Source: Actinomycetota bacterium (GTDB lineage Bacteria > Actinomycetota > Acidimicrobiia > Acidimicrobiales > AC-14). Taken from it: a stretch of DNA of 64,000 nt. Below are positions 15,955-24,670 of this stretch, one piece after another. The DNA lies in contig VAWU01000019.1 of the NCBI GenBank assembly GCA_005888325.1, forward strand, positions 20,798 to 84,797. Reading direction: 5' to 3'. Positions within the stretch are counted from its first letter, which is position 1; each line of letters opens with the position of its first letter. The position numbers were made by a program, and so were the translations under genes. A model generated the notes under the pieces. That model did no database searches. It was not told the DNA's origin and was given only the letters and a program-made list of their open reading frames with translations.

Positions 15955-16380
15955 GTGCTCGTAGTCGCCCCACTCCGCCCGCGGCAGCATCCACATCACC
16001 TCGAACTCGTTGCCGTCGGGGTCGCGGCCGTAGAGCGACTTGGTCGCCCCGTGGTCGCTCTGGCCCGAGAGCGCGCCCAGCGCCTCGAGCGTGTCGCGCC
16101 CTGCGGCCAGGTCGTGGATGGACGCGACCTGCCACGCCAGGTGGTACAGCCCCACCGCGCCGGACGGCGGTGAGGGAGCGCCCGCGCCGACCGCGAAGAG
16201 ACCGAGGTCGTGATGGTTGTCGGATCCCGCGGCCCGGAGGAAGGCCGCCCGTCCCGCCAGCCGCTGCACGACCTCGAAGCCGAAGGCCTGCTGGTAGAAG
16301 GCGACCGACCGGTCGACGTCGCGGACATAGAGCACGGCGTGGTTCAGGCGTTGGACGGGGATGGGACGGGGTTCTTCCAT
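15901..16380 (-). CDS. VOC-family (glyoxalase/extradiol dioxygenase fold) protein
   Basis: About 159 residues from the chosen ATG; a TTG four codons earlier is possible. Two beta-alpha-beta-beta-beta units are seen: RLNHAVLYVRDVDRSVAFYQQAFGFEVV, then YHLAWQVASIHDL with KSLYGRDPDGNEFEVMW. His in LNHAV, His in YHLAW and Glu in NEFEVMW match the 2-His-1-Glu metal site of catechol-2,3-dioxygenase-like members. An extradiol dioxygenase or isomerase for an aromatic or ring-opened intermediate fits the setting, but VOC proteins are diverse. Confidence 0.87.
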   Translation of the reverse strand: MEEPRPIPVQRLNHAVLYVRDVDRSVAFYQQAFGFEVVQRLAGRAAFLRAAGSDNHHDLGLFAVGAGAPSPPSGAVGLYHLAWQVASIHDLAAGRDTLEALGALSGQSDHGATKSLYGRDPDGNEFEVMWMLPRAEWGDYEHSAPVAPLDIEAEVARHG

Positions 16381-16402
16381 GTCACCACTCAACCACGCCG
16401 GG

Positions 16403-16425
16403 CCGACGCGATCTTCCCTCGTCGG
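16403..16425 (-). terminator. Hairpin after the nickel-transporter operon
   Basis: CCGACG and CGTCGG form a 6-bp stem around an 11-nt loop, just beyond the last stop codon of the four-gene minus-strand operon. No U-run follows, so termination strength is doubtful. Confidence 0.3.
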
Positions 16426-16429
16426 TCGA

Positions 16430-17968
16430 CTAGAGCTGGACGGCGCCGCGGGCGGCGAGGTAGAGCCCGACGACGACGATCAGCGACGAGGTCGCGACCG
16501 GGAGCACGCGTGCCAGGTCGCCGAAGCGGCTGGGCCGTGCACGACGGGCCGCTCGCCGGTCGAGCGCGCCGCGCGCCCGGACGAGGAGGATCCCCGCCGC
16601 GGTGAGGGTGACCGCCATCCCCATGCCGTAGGCGACGACGAGCACGACGCCGAACCACGTGTGCCCCAGCGCGATCGCGCCGAGGAGCACGACGAGGGCC
16701 GACGGCGCCGGCACCATGCCCCCGGCGAAGCCCATGGCGACCAGGCTGCGCCAGTGCAGGGGGCGGTCGGGGTCGACGGGCGCGTGGGAGTGGACCCGTC
16801 CGCCGTGGGCATGGGGGGCGTGCTCGTGGTGCGGGTGCTCGTGGTCATGCGAGACGTGGTCGTGGTGCGCATGCTCGTGGGGCGGGTGGTCGTGCGCGTG
16901 CGAGCGGGCCCGCTCGCGCCGGGCGCGCAGCGCGCGCGTCAACAGGCCGCCGCCGACCCCAGCCAGCAGCGCCCCGCTCGCCAGGCCCAGCCACGGGTAC
17001 AGGCGCTCGGGCGCGATCACCGCGCTCGTCGAGAGCACGAGGCCGAGCACCATCACGCCGAGCGTGTGGGTGATGGTGACCGTGAGGCCGACGAGGCCGG
17101 CCTGGCGCATCGAGCCCCGCTGGCCCACGAGGTAGGCGGCCATCACCGTCTTGCCGTGCCCGGGCGCGAGCGCGTGGAGCCCGCCGAGGAAGAGCGCGAT
17201 GGCGAACGCCAGCACGCCGAAGCCCACACTGATGTCGTGCCGGGCGACGAGGTCGGTGAACGACCGGGTCGCCTGGTCGATGCCGCGGGGGAGCGCGGCA
17301 CCCGGCAGGACGAGCTTGGCGGCTGGCCCCGAGTAGCGGGCACCGCCGGGGCGCACGCTCAGCGATGCCGCCCGTTGGTTCAGCGGCGACCGCAGCAGGT
17401 CGTTGGGGTATGCGGTCAGCTGGCGGCTCACGCTGTTCCGGGGCACGGTGCTCGCCACGAGGGTGGCGCCGTCGCCGACGGCGGTGATCTCGTGCCACCC
17501 GACGCGGTCGGTGAAGTTGGCGTTGTGGAAGTCGAGCCGGTGCTCGCCGCGCAGGAGACCGCTCATGGCGACGAGGTTGCACGTGAGGCGCAACGTGACG
17601 AGCCCGCCCTGCCCGGGCGGGAACCGCAGCCCGCTGCTGACCACCCGCACGGGCGCGGGCGCCCCGTCGAGCTGCAGCCTCAGCCGGCCGGCCTGCTGCG
17701 CGCACGCGCGGTTGCCGTACGCCGTCGCCTCGGCCGGGTCGGTGCGACCGTCGCCGTTGGTGTCGTAGTCGCTCCGGCTCTGGAACGTCGGGATCTCCGC
17801 CATGTCGACGACCAGGTCGAGGAGCACCCGATCGGGTTGCACGCGCAAGCCGCTGTACTCGTTGACCGTGAAGTTCCCGAGCGGGTGGGCCGACGCAGGG
17901 GCCGCAGGCACCAGCACGGCCACGACCCCAACCGCGCCCAGCGCCAGCAGGCGGCGGACCGACCTCAC
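16430..17968 (-). CDS. NicO/RcnA-type nickel-cobalt transporter with extracytoplasmic domain
   Basis: A 512-residue protein. The signal peptide (LLALGAVGVVAVLVPAAPASA) should be cut after ASA, leaving His as the mature N-terminus (HPLGNFTVNEYS). About 220 extracytoplasmic residues follow, then six or so membrane helices. The HALAPGHGKTVMAAYLVGQRGS segment is the NicO family signature. A loop near residues 355-395 is very rich in His and is probably a metal-binding cytosolic loop, as in RcnA. It should move Ni or Co across the membrane; direction is not clear. The GTG start overlaps the TPR gene stop, making it the last gene of the operon. Confidence 0.88.
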   Translation of the reverse strand: MRSVRRLLALGAVGVVAVLVPAAPASAHPLGNFTVNEYSGLRVQPDRVLLDLVVDMAEIPTFQSRSDYDTNGDGRTDPAEATAYGNRACAQQAGRLRLQLDGAPAPVRVVSSGLRFPPGQGGLVTLRLTCNLVAMSGLLRGEHRLDFHNANFTDRVGWHEITAVGDGATLVASTVPRNSVSRQLTAYPNDLLRSPLNQRAASLSVRPGGARYSGPAAKLVLPGAALPRGIDQATRSFTDLVARHDISVGFGVLAFAIALFLGGLHALAPGHGKTVMAAYLVGQRGSMRQAGLVGLTVTITHTLGVMVLGLVLSTSAVIAPERLYPWLGLASGALLAGVGGGLLTRALRARRERARSHAHDHPPHEHAHHDHVSHDHEHPHHEHAPHAHGGRVHSHAPVDPDRPLHWRSLVAMGFAGGMVPAPSALVVLLGAIALGHTWFGVVLVVAYGMGMAVTLTAAGILLVRARGALDRRAARRARPSRFGDLARVLPVATSSLIVVVGLYLAARGAVQL

Positions 17969-19377
17969 CGCGCCACCCCGAGCTGCGTTGCCAGCGCCTG
18001 CGCCGCCGGCAGGTCGCGAACGCTGATGTGCGGGTCGATCCCGAACGCGCGCGTGAGGTGGGCCCGTGCGTCCGCCGTACGGCCCAGGTCGGCGTCGATG
18101 ACCGCCAGGTGGTACCAGAGCAGTGCCTGCTGGGTGCCCAGGCGCACCGCGGCCGTCGCATGGGGGAGCGCGTCGGCCGGTTGTCGCGCGCCGCGCAGGG
18201 CCCAGGCCAGCGCGTCCTCGGCGAAGATCGTCGGACGCGCCGCGAGCGCCGCCTGCGCCTGGGCGACGGTGGCGGCGGGGTTGGCGCCCGCGTCGCCGAG
18301 ATGGTCGGCATCGAAGCGCGCCAGCTCGAAGTCGACCGACACGCCGTTGGCGCGGTTGAGCGACTCGATGGCGCGCACCAGGTCGTACTGCCGGGCCGCG
18401 TCGGACGGCCTGCCCATCGCGTCGAGGACGTCACCGAGCAACGCGACCGTGGCGGGGAGCGGGAGGCGGTTCGCGGTGGCCGTGAGCCGGTCGGCCGCAC
18501 CCTGGAGGTCGCCGCGCGCCGCGGCCACGCGTGCCCGGCCGACCTCGGCCGGCCCGTAGTCGGGGTGGTCGCGCTCGGCCCGCAGGTAGTTCGCCTCGGC
18601 CACGGCGAGGTCGCCGCGTCCGAGGTGGAGGTCGCCGAGCAGCACGAGGACGTAGGCGCGGTCGTCGGGTGACCCCGCACCTGCCTCCACTGCCTCCGTC
18701 ATGGCGCCGATGGCACCAGGGGTGTCACCGCGCAGCTCGCGCAGGTACGAGAGGCGTGCGTAGCTCGCGAGCGCGGGACGCGTGCTCAACATCTCGTCGA
18801 CGGTGGTGGCCGCCGCGTCGTACTGGCCGAGCTCGATGTGCGCATCGAAGATGGCCGTCAGCGGATCGGGGTCGTCGGGGTTGAGCGCGTGGGCGCGGGT
18901 GGCGCGCTCGAGGGCGCGGCCGAAGTTGTGGCGGGCCAGGTCGAGAAAGGCAGCCGTGGTCAGCGTGTGGCCGTCGTCGGGCGCGAGGGCGGCGCTGCGC
19001 GCCACGGCCTGGTCGGCCTTGTTGTAGTACGTCGGGTCGGCGGTCTCGCGGGCGCGCACGAGGTAGGCGTCGGCCAGCTGGGTGAGGAGCGCGGGGCTGT
19101 CGGGTTGCGCGCGCAGTTGCGACTGCAGGCGGGCGACGCGCGCCTCGGCGCTGGTCCGGTCGCTCGGCGGCGCAGGCGCCGGCACGGGATGGTCGTTGCG
19201 CCCGGCCACGATGAAGCGGCCGAGGAGGAGCCCGAAGACGGCGGCCACGACGAGCGTGGCCGCCAGCCCTCGCCGCCAGGCCCCCCGTCGAGGGGGCTGG
19301 GCGGCAGAGTCCCGGGAAGGGGGCCCGGTGGCCCGGGCCCCCTCCGTCGGGTGTGCAGCGGTGTCAGTCAGCAGCAC
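17965..19377 (-). CDS. Membrane-anchored TPR-repeat protein
   Basis: A 470-residue protein with one membrane helix (LAATLVVAAVFGLLLGRFIVAG, about residues 38-59) and then TPR-like helical pairs to the end. Examples are ALLTQLADAYLVRARE, LTTAAFLDLARHNFGRALERA and LGDLHLGRGDLAVAEANYLRA. The cytosolic N-terminus is Pro/Arg-rich. TPRs scaffold protein complexes; here the partners are probably the DUF4331 protein and the transporter encoded on either side. The GTG start overlaps the DUF4331 gene by 10 bp. Confidence 0.82.
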   Translation of the reverse strand: MLLTDTAAHPTEGARATGPPSRDSAAQPPRRGAWRRGLAATLVVAAVFGLLLGRFIVAGRNDHPVPAPAPPSDRTSAEARVARLQSQLRAQPDSPALLTQLADAYLVRARETADPTYYNKADQAVARSAALAPDDGHTLTTAAFLDLARHNFGRALERATRAHALNPDDPDPLTAIFDAHIELGQYDAAATTVDEMLSTRPALASYARLSYLRELRGDTPGAIGAMTEAVEAGAGSPDDRAYVLVLLGDLHLGRGDLAVAEANYLRAERDHPDYGPAEVGRARVAAARGDLQGAADRLTATANRLPLPATVALLGDVLDAMGRPSDAARQYDLVRAIESLNRANGVSVDFELARFDADHLGDAGANPAATVAQAQAALAARPTIFAEDALAWALRGARQPADALPHATAAVRLGTQQALLWYHLAVIDADLGRTADARAHLTRAFGIDPHISVRDLPAAQALATQLGVAR

Positions 19378-20909
19378 GTGGTCGTGGAGCCGACGGCGTG
19401 GTGCGTGTGGTCGTAGCCCTGGTGGGGCGTGGCCACGTACGGGAACCGGGCGAGGAACGGAAGGTCGTTCTTGTTGACCCCGTCGCCCAGGATGTTGTTC
19501 GGCGCACTGTTGAAGTCCGGTGTCAGGACCGTGCCACCGGCGAGCGCGCGCAGCTCGATGTCGGTGACGTCGTCGGCGAGTCGTCGGCCGTTCGGGAAGC
19601 CGGCGTTGTCACCCGCGATGACCCCGAGGTGGTTCTCGTTGCCGAAGGGGTCACTCCCCGACTTGAGGGGCACCGGCGGGATCGCCATGTTGAGCCGGAG
19701 CATCTCCGACGGCCTGACGTTCGGCGGCTGGTTGAGACCGGGGATCCCGGTGAGGAACACCGCGACCAGGTCGTTGCGTGGGTTCGGCGGCACCTTGACC
19801 CCCGGGTAGAGGGCCGGGATGAGGCCCGCCAGCTCCGGGTTGGTCACGTTGCCGAGGAACTGGGCGTCGTCCTCGGGCTCGGATGCGTTGAAGCGGTCCT
19901 TCTTGCCCAACGGGATCACGACCTCGTTCACCAACGGGGCCCCGAGGCGGGACACGTTGACCCACTCGCCCGACTGCCGCACGAACGGGTCACGCTCGCT
20001 CAGGCTGCGATTGGCCATGCGCTGGGTCTCGGAGTACACACCGATGATCGAGTTGGGGCCGGTGTCGCCCTTGTCGCCGTGATCGTCGTCGCCGTCGTCG
20101 TCACCCTCGCCGTCGTGTCGGGACGTCGTCGTCGCCACGTTCAGGCCGCGTGCCGGCTTGCCGTCCCGAGTCAGCTCGGTGATGGGCACCTGCAGGGCGA
20201 TCGTGTGGGTGTTGAATCCGCCCACACCGTCGACACCCGGCTGGGTCGTCTTCGGCGGCAGCGCGTGCGCGGAGTTCAACGGGCGCAGGCCACCGAGGTC
20301 GAAGATCGATCCCAGGTCGACGAAGAACGGGTCGTCGCGCTGTCCGACGAACGACTTGTAGCCACCCGGCAGGTCGTAGACGGCTGACCGAGCCAACGCC
20401 TCGTAGTTCGGCGTCGAGCGGGGACCGATGTTCACCGGCGGCGTGGCGAGGCCCTCGCCGATGATCTTGCGCGAGTCACCTTGGATCTTCGCGATCGAGT
20501 AGTACTGCCGGATGTTGAAGTGCGGGTCGTTCAGGCTGGTGATCGGCCCCGTGTTGTAGAGGAACGTGTTGGGGTTCACCACCTTGGTGGTGAAGCGCCA
20601 CTCGTAGATGATGTCGTCGGCGGCATCACCGTTGTTGTCGATGTTGATGCGATAACGCACGTCGTCGCCGAACTTGAAAAAGTTCGGTCCGCCCGCCGGC
20701 TCCTCCAACGGGATCCAGTTGGCGATGAACGTCACCGTGTCGGGACGGTCCGGGCTCACGAAGGCGTACAGATCGGTCGTGTCCGCCAGGGGGTCCTCGC
20801 TGATGCGAGGCGCTTCCCGGTGGCTCGACGTCTGTCCCGGTACGACTGATGCCAGCAGGCCGGCCAATCCGAGGGCCGGTACCAGCAGCAGTTTTCGGTA
20901 GTTCCGCAC
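19368..20909 (-). CDS. Secreted DUF4331 protein
   Basis: A 513-residue protein beginning with a signal peptide (RKLLLVPALGLAGLLASVVPGQ) followed by the DUF4331 hallmark SSHREAPRISEDPLADTTDLYAF. Later conserved parts include FNTHTIALQVPITEL and LNMAIPPV. An acidic insertion lies near residue 260 (DGEGDDDGDDDHGDKGD), and the C-terminus ends HTHHAVGSTTTCC, combining His and paired Cys, which could bind metal. The GTG start was preferred over an ATG 27 codons earlier because a strong GAAGGAGGAG ribosome site lies just before it. DUF4331 has no firmly assigned biochemical role; the adjacent transporter hints at metal handling. Confidence 0.85.
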   Translation of the reverse strand: MRNYRKLLLVPALGLAGLLASVVPGQTSSHREAPRISEDPLADTTDLYAFVSPDRPDTVTFIANWIPLEEPAGGPNFFKFGDDVRYRINIDNNGDAADDIIYEWRFTTKVVNPNTFLYNTGPITSLNDPHFNIRQYYSIAKIQGDSRKIIGEGLATPPVNIGPRSTPNYEALARSAVYDLPGGYKSFVGQRDDPFFVDLGSIFDLGGLRPLNSAHALPPKTTQPGVDGVGGFNTHTIALQVPITELTRDGKPARGLNVATTTSRHDGEGDDDGDDDHGDKGDTGPNSIIGVYSETQRMANRSLSERDPFVRQSGEWVNVSRLGAPLVNEVVIPLGKKDRFNASEPEDDAQFLGNVTNPELAGLIPALYPGVKVPPNPRNDLVAVFLTGIPGLNQPPNVRPSEMLRLNMAIPPVPLKSGSDPFGNENHLGVIAGDNAGFPNGRRLADDVTDIELRALAGGTVLTPDFNSAPNNILGDGVNKNDLPFLARFPYVATPHQGYDHTHHAVGSTTTCC

Positions 20910-21012
20910 TGCAGCTCCTCCTTCTTTCAGAAAACGGGTTTCAGAGAACAGGGACACGCGCCCCGACGCGAGACCGGGGTCCCTCAGCACCGGCTCGGAC
21001 GATCACCCCCTT

Positions 21013-21954
21013 TCATCCGTCCGCGCCGTCGACCAACACACCGAGAACGCGCCAGTCGTCGCCCAGGGGCCCGACGGCTGCGAAGAAATGCGAACGCGGG
21101 CCCTTCACCGGCACGAGACGACCCCACGAGCCGACGCCCGGCCCGAAGGCGGCCACATAGGTGCCGTTGTCGGGGGCCGCGTCGAATCTGGTGGTGCTGC
21201 CGACCTGCCACGCGCCCTGCTCCTTGCACGGCGCCTGGCCGAGCTGGATGGGCCCGTAGAGCATTGAGCTCAGCTGCAGGGAGCGCGCCCCGCCCGTGTC
21301 GCACGCCTCCATCCGCGCCACCCACGCGCGCACGACGTCCTGCGCCGCCTGATCGACCGGCAGCACCGGCACGGCCTTCACCGGTTCGGGGTCGACGCGC
21401 CAATGGTCGTTCTCGCGCCAGACCCGCCACGTCTCCTGGGCGCGACCGGGTACGAGCCCGCTGAAGGTGTCGAGCGCGGGCGCGTGCGTCGCGTTCACCT
21501 CGATGTCGACCGCCTGCCCGTTGTCGACCTCGGCCGCGTGCTCGGCGCCCAGCTCGAAGGTCGTGGGCACCAGGCGGTCGACGGCGCTCGTCTCCCAGGT
21601 GCTCAACGACGGGAAGTGCCGGCGGCTGTCGGTCGTGATGAGCGCGTACGAGGCGCCGGCCTGCTTGGCGGCCTGCGCCTGGAAGAAGTCGGTGAGGGCC
21701 TCGGCCGCGGTTGCCGGTTCCACCGCGGGGACCGGCGCCGGGTCGCCCGTGATCGGGCGGGGGCCGGGGTGGGCGACGGACCGGGGCAGGTGGATGCTCT
21801 TCGCGGAGGGCACCGGTTTCGCCGAGCCGTCGCCCTTGTCGCGCCAGAGCACCAGGGCGCCGCCGACGCCGAGCGCGAGGCCGAGCGCGGTCACCGTCGT
21901 GACGAGCACGGGTTTTCGGGCGCGTCGCAACAACTCGGCGGATGTCGCCTTCAC
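21013..21954 (-). CDS. Membrane-anchored protein with two NTF2-like modules (putative)
   Basis: A 313-residue protein with one N-terminal membrane helix (VLVTTVTALGLALGVGGALVLW, residues about 16-37) and an outer Pro-rich linker. Two alpha-beta modules follow: AAEALTDFFQAQAAKQAGASYALIT...WRVWRENDHWRVDP, and QDVVRAWVARMEACDTGGARSLQLS...DDWRVLGVLV. The pattern (long helix, then strands ending W-R-V) resembles NTF2-like or lumazine-binding domains found in anchored actinobacterial proteins; this is inference. The GTG start has GGGGAGGGG upstream. It is the first gene of the four-gene operon with DUF4331, TPR and NicO proteins. Confidence 0.65.
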   Translation of the reverse strand: MKATSAELLRRARKPVLVTTVTALGLALGVGGALVLWRDKGDGSAKPVPSAKSIHLPRSVAHPGPRPITGDPAPVPAVEPATAAEALTDFFQAQAAKQAGASYALITTDSRRHFPSLSTWETSAVDRLVPTTFELGAEHAAEVDNGQAVDIEVNATHAPALDTFSGLVPGRAQETWRVWRENDHWRVDPEPVKAVPVLPVDQAAQDVVRAWVARMEACDTGGARSLQLSSMLYGPIQLGQAPCKEQGAWQVGSTTRFDAAPDNGTYVAAFGPGVGSWGRLVPVKGPRSHFFAAVGPLGDDWRVLGVLVDGADG

Positions 21955-22057
21955 TGCGATCCCCTCCCCTTTGCGGACTTCGGTGTGTTATTCGCTGAGC
22001 CGCGGCGGATGGATGACGACCGGCGGGCGAAGGGGAGATATGTCCGGGTTCGCCAGG

Positions 22058-22879
22058 CTACGCGTCGCCCGCGCCCGCGGCGACCAACGCGGCACGGAGT
22101 TGCTCGAACACCGACGGCGCGGCGGCGAGGACGAACTCTGTCGACGGCGCGCCGCCCTCGAGGTCGCCGGTGCGTGCTCCGGCCTCGGTCGCGATCAGCG
22201 CGCCCGCCGCGAAGTCCCACGGGGCGAGGCCCTTCTCGTAGAACGCGTCCAGGCGCCCCGCTGCCAGCCAGCAGAGATCGAGCGCGGCCGAGCCCGCGCG
22301 CCTGACGTCGCGGACGGCGGGGAGCACGGCGGTGAGCACCTGCGCCTGACGCGCCCGGCGATCGGCGAGGTAGGAGAAGCCGGTGCCGACGAGCGCGGTG
22401 GCCAGCTCCGCGTGGTCGACGACGTCGAGCGGCACACCGTCGCACTGCGCGCCTGACCCGCGGGCGCCGGTGAACACCTCGCCGTTGGACGCGTCGGCGA
22501 CGACACCGACCACGACCTCGCCGTCGACCTCGGCCGCGATCGAGACCGCGTACGCGTGGTAGCCGTAGAGGTAGTTCGTCGTGCCGTCGAGCGGGTCGAC
22601 GAGCCACCGCACGCCGCTCGTGCCGGTGTCGGCGGTACCCTCCTCACCGACGATGGCGTCGTGCGGTCGGGCCGCCCGCAGCCCGGCGACGATCAGCGCC
22701 TCCGACGCGCGATCCACCTCGGTGACCATGTCGGTGCCGCTCGACTTGGTGCTCACGACGTGGCGACGTGACCGCCGTTCACCGAGCACCGAGCTCGCGT
22801 CGCGGGCGAGCCCCACCGCGAGGTCGAGGAGGGTTCGCTGATCGGCGCCGCCGGTGGTGCCCGCGCCGGTATCGGTCAC
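22058..22879 (-). CDS. Inositol monophosphatase family protein
   Basis: A 273-residue Mg-dependent phosphatase. Metal-binding motifs are complete: GEEG near residue 80, [12 protein letters not shown] near 94 and [14 protein letters not shown] near 225. The family covers inositol-1-phosphatase, histidinol-phosphatase and fructose-1,6-bisphosphatase activities, and the substrate cannot be fixed here. In actinobacteria inositol phosphate hydrolysis feeds phosphatidylinositol and mycothiol synthesis, and a PIG-L deacetylase lies close by, which makes that link attractive but unproven. The GTG start is 6 nt after a TAGGGT box. Confidence 0.9.
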   Translation of the reverse strand: MTDTGAGTTGGADQRTLLDLAVGLARDASSVLGERRSRRHVVSTKSSGTDMVTEVDRASEALIVAGLRAARPHDAIVGEEGTADTGTSGVRWLVDPLDGTTNYLYGYHAYAVSIAAEVDGEVVVGVVADASNGEVFTGARGSGAQCDGVPLDVVDHAELATALVGTGFSYLADRRARQAQVLTAVLPAVRDVRRAGSAALDLCWLAAGRLDAFYEKGLAPWDFAAGALIATEAGARTGDLEGGAPSTEFVLAAAPSVFEQLRAALVAAGAGDA

Positions 22880-22885
22880 GCTTCC

Positions 22886-22891
22886 ACCCTA
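22886..22891 (-). promoter_or_regulatory. Putative -10 box, leaderless phosphatase gene
   Basis: Minus-strand TAGGGT ends 6 nt before the GTG start of the inositol phosphatase gene. It is arranged back to back with the plus-strand box of the threonine aldolase gene. Confidence 0.45.
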
Positions 22892-22899
22892 GAGGTGTC

Positions 22900-22905
22900 T
22901 AGCCT
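22900..22905 (+). promoter_or_regulatory. Putative -10 box, leaderless threonine aldolase gene
   Basis: TAGCCT ends 7 nt before the ATG of the threonine aldolase gene. There is no Shine-Dalgarno sequence, as expected for a leaderless mRNA. Confidence 0.45.
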
Positions 22906-22912
22906 CGGCGCG

Positions 22913-23923
22913 ATGACCGACGGGTTCGTCGACCTCCGCTCCGACACGGTCACCCGGCCCACGCCCGAGATGCGGCGCGCCATGGCCGAGGCCGATGTCG
23001 GCGACGACGTGTACGGCGAGGATCCCACCGTCAACGCGCTGCAGGAGGCGTTCGCGGCGCGTGTCGGCAAGGAGGCGGCGCTGTTCGTGCCTTCGGGCAC
23101 GATGGGCAACCAGCTCGCGCTGCGCCTCCTCACCCGACCGGGCACCGGCGTCGTCGCCGGCCGGCGCCAGCACGTCGTCGTCTACGAGAACGCCGCCGCC
23201 GCGTACAACGCGGGCGTGCAGTTCACGATCGTCGACGACGACGACGGAACGCTCTCGGCGAGCGATATCGCGTGGGCGGTGAGCGCGGCCGACCACCACT
23301 ACCCGAAGCTGTCGCTCGTGTGCGTCGAGAACACGCACATGCCTGCCAACGGGGCGCCCTGGCCGCTCGCGCGGCTCGAGGCCGTCGCCGCGTGCGGCCT
23401 GCCGGTTCACCTCGACGGCGCGCGGCTCTTCAACGCCGAAGTCGCGACGGGCACGCCCGCGGCCGCGTACGCGAGGTGCGCCACCACCGTGATGTGCTGC
23501 ATGTCGAAAGGCCTGGGCGCGCCCGTCGGCTCGTTGCTGGCCGGTCCCGCCGACGTCATGGCCGAGGCGCGGGCGACCCGTCAGCGACTCGGTGGCGGCA
23601 TGCGGCAGGCGGGCGTGATCGCGGCGGCCGCGCTGGTTGCGCTGACGACGATGGTCGAGCGCCTCGACGACGACCATCGGCGCGCCCGGCGGCTGGCCGA
23701 GTGCGTGGCCGAGCGCTGGCCCGAGGCGGGGCTCGACCCCGACACCGCGCGCACCAACATGGTGATCTGGCGCCACCCCCGGGCTTCCGCGGTGCTCGAC
23801 CGGCTCCGGGCCGACGGCGTGCTTGCCGGCGCGATCGCTCCCGGCGTGCTCCGGATGGCGACGCATCTCGACGTCGACGACCATGGCATCGAGCGGGCCT
23901 GTAAGGCGCTGTCCGCGGCCTGA
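22913..23923 (+). CDS. ltaE: Low-specificity threonine aldolase
   Basis: A 336-residue fold-type I PLP enzyme. It starts [20 protein letters not shown], the hallmark of L-threonine/allo-threonine aldolases. Other landmarks are [32 protein letters not shown] (PLP-binding Asp) and [13 protein letters not shown] with the Schiff-base Lys. It cleaves L-threonine (or allo-threonine) to glycine and acetaldehyde in the cytosol. The ATG was chosen over an upstream GTG because it sits at leaderless distance from a -10-like box. Confidence 0.93.
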   Translation: MTDGFVDLRSDTVTRPTPEMRRAMAEADVGDDVYGEDPTVNALQEAFAARVGKEAALFVPSGTMGNQLALRLLTRPGTGVVAGRRQHVVVYENAAAAYNAGVQFTIVDDDDGTLSASDIAWAVSAADHHYPKLSLVCVENTHMPANGAPWPLARLEAVAACGLPVHLDGARLFNAEVATGTPAAAYARCATTVMCCMSKGLGAPVGSLLAGPADVMAEARATRQRLGGGMRQAGVIAAAALVALTTMVERLDDDHRRARRLAECVAERWPEAGLDPDTARTNMVIWRHPRASAVLDRLRADGVLAGAIAPGVLRMATHLDVDDHGIERACKALSAA

Positions 23924-23941
23924 GCACGCTGCCCCTCCAGG

Positions 23942-23947
23942 TACGCT
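23942..23947 (+). promoter_or_regulatory. Putative -10 box before the PIG-L gene
   Basis: TACGCT ends 8 nt before the ATG, with no ribosome site, compatible with leaderless transcription. Confidence 0.4.
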
Positions 23948-23955
23948 GCTTCTCC

Positions 23956-24666
23956 ATGCCCGAGCTGGTCGACGAGGCGCCGGTCTCGGCCCTCGCCGTC
24001 TACGCCCATCCAAACGATCCCGAGGTGTCGTGCGGGGGCACGCTCGCGCGCTGGACGCGCGCGGGGGCCGAGGTGCACGTGCTGGTCGCCACGCGTGGCG
24101 ACAAGGGATCGTCCGATCCCGATGTCGACGCCGACGAGTTGGCGGTGCTGCGGGCCGAGGAGATGGCGGCCGCGGCGCGTGTGCTCGGGCTCGCGGGTCA
24201 TCACCAGCTCGGGATCGACGACGGTGAGCTCGAGAACACACCCGCCGTGCGGTCGCGCATCGTCGAGCTGATCCGACGGCTGCGCCCCGAGGTGCTCGTC
24301 TGCCCCGACCCGACCGCGGTGTTCTTCGGTGACCGCTACTACAACCACCACGACCACCGGATCACGGGTTGGGCAACCCTCGACGCGGCCGCGCCGATGG
24401 CGGGCAGCCCGCACTACTTCCCGGGGTTCGGCGGCGTGCACGCGGTGCCTCGCGTGCTCATGTCGGGCACGCTCGAGCCCAACGTCTGGGTCGACGTGAC
24501 CGCCACGCTCGAGACCAAGGTCGACGCCCTCTTCTGCCACCGCAGCCAGCTGCCGACGACCGACGAGTGGTTCCGCGACTTCCTGCGCGATCGGGCCGAG
24601 GAGAGCGGCCGGGTCGCGGGCGTGCGCTATGCCGAGGGCTTCCGGCGTCTCTGGCTCGCGGAGTGA
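23956..24666 (+). CDS. PIG-L/LmbE-family deacetylase with altered motif
   Basis: A 236-residue PIG-L domain protein, the family of zinc-dependent N-acetylglucosaminyl deacetylases such as MshB and Mca of mycothiol metabolism. The first motif, normally HPDD-type with an Asp general base, reads AHPNDPE: the second Asp (zinc ligand) stays and the first (base) is Asn. The distal HHDHR motif near residue 131 that supplies the other zinc ligand is intact. Activity may be reduced or use another base. It follows the threonine aldolase gene and probably has its own promoter. Confidence 0.88.
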   Translation: MPELVDEAPVSALAVYAHPNDPEVSCGGTLARWTRAGAEVHVLVATRGDKGSSDPDVDADELAVLRAEEMAAAARVLGLAGHHQLGIDDGELENTPAVRSRIVELIRRLRPEVLVCPDPTAVFFGDRYYNHHDHRITGWATLDAAAPMAGSPHYFPGFGGVHAVPRVLMSGTLEPNVWVDVTATLETKVDALFCHRSQLPTTDEWFRDFLRDRAEESGRVAGVRYAEGFRRLWLAE

Positions 24667-24670
24667 CGGA

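Noticed and set aside
16855-16905. Tandem repeat in the transporter gene
   Set aside because: The repetitive look comes from the His-rich loop codons (CAC/GAC/GAG), not from a DNA repeat.
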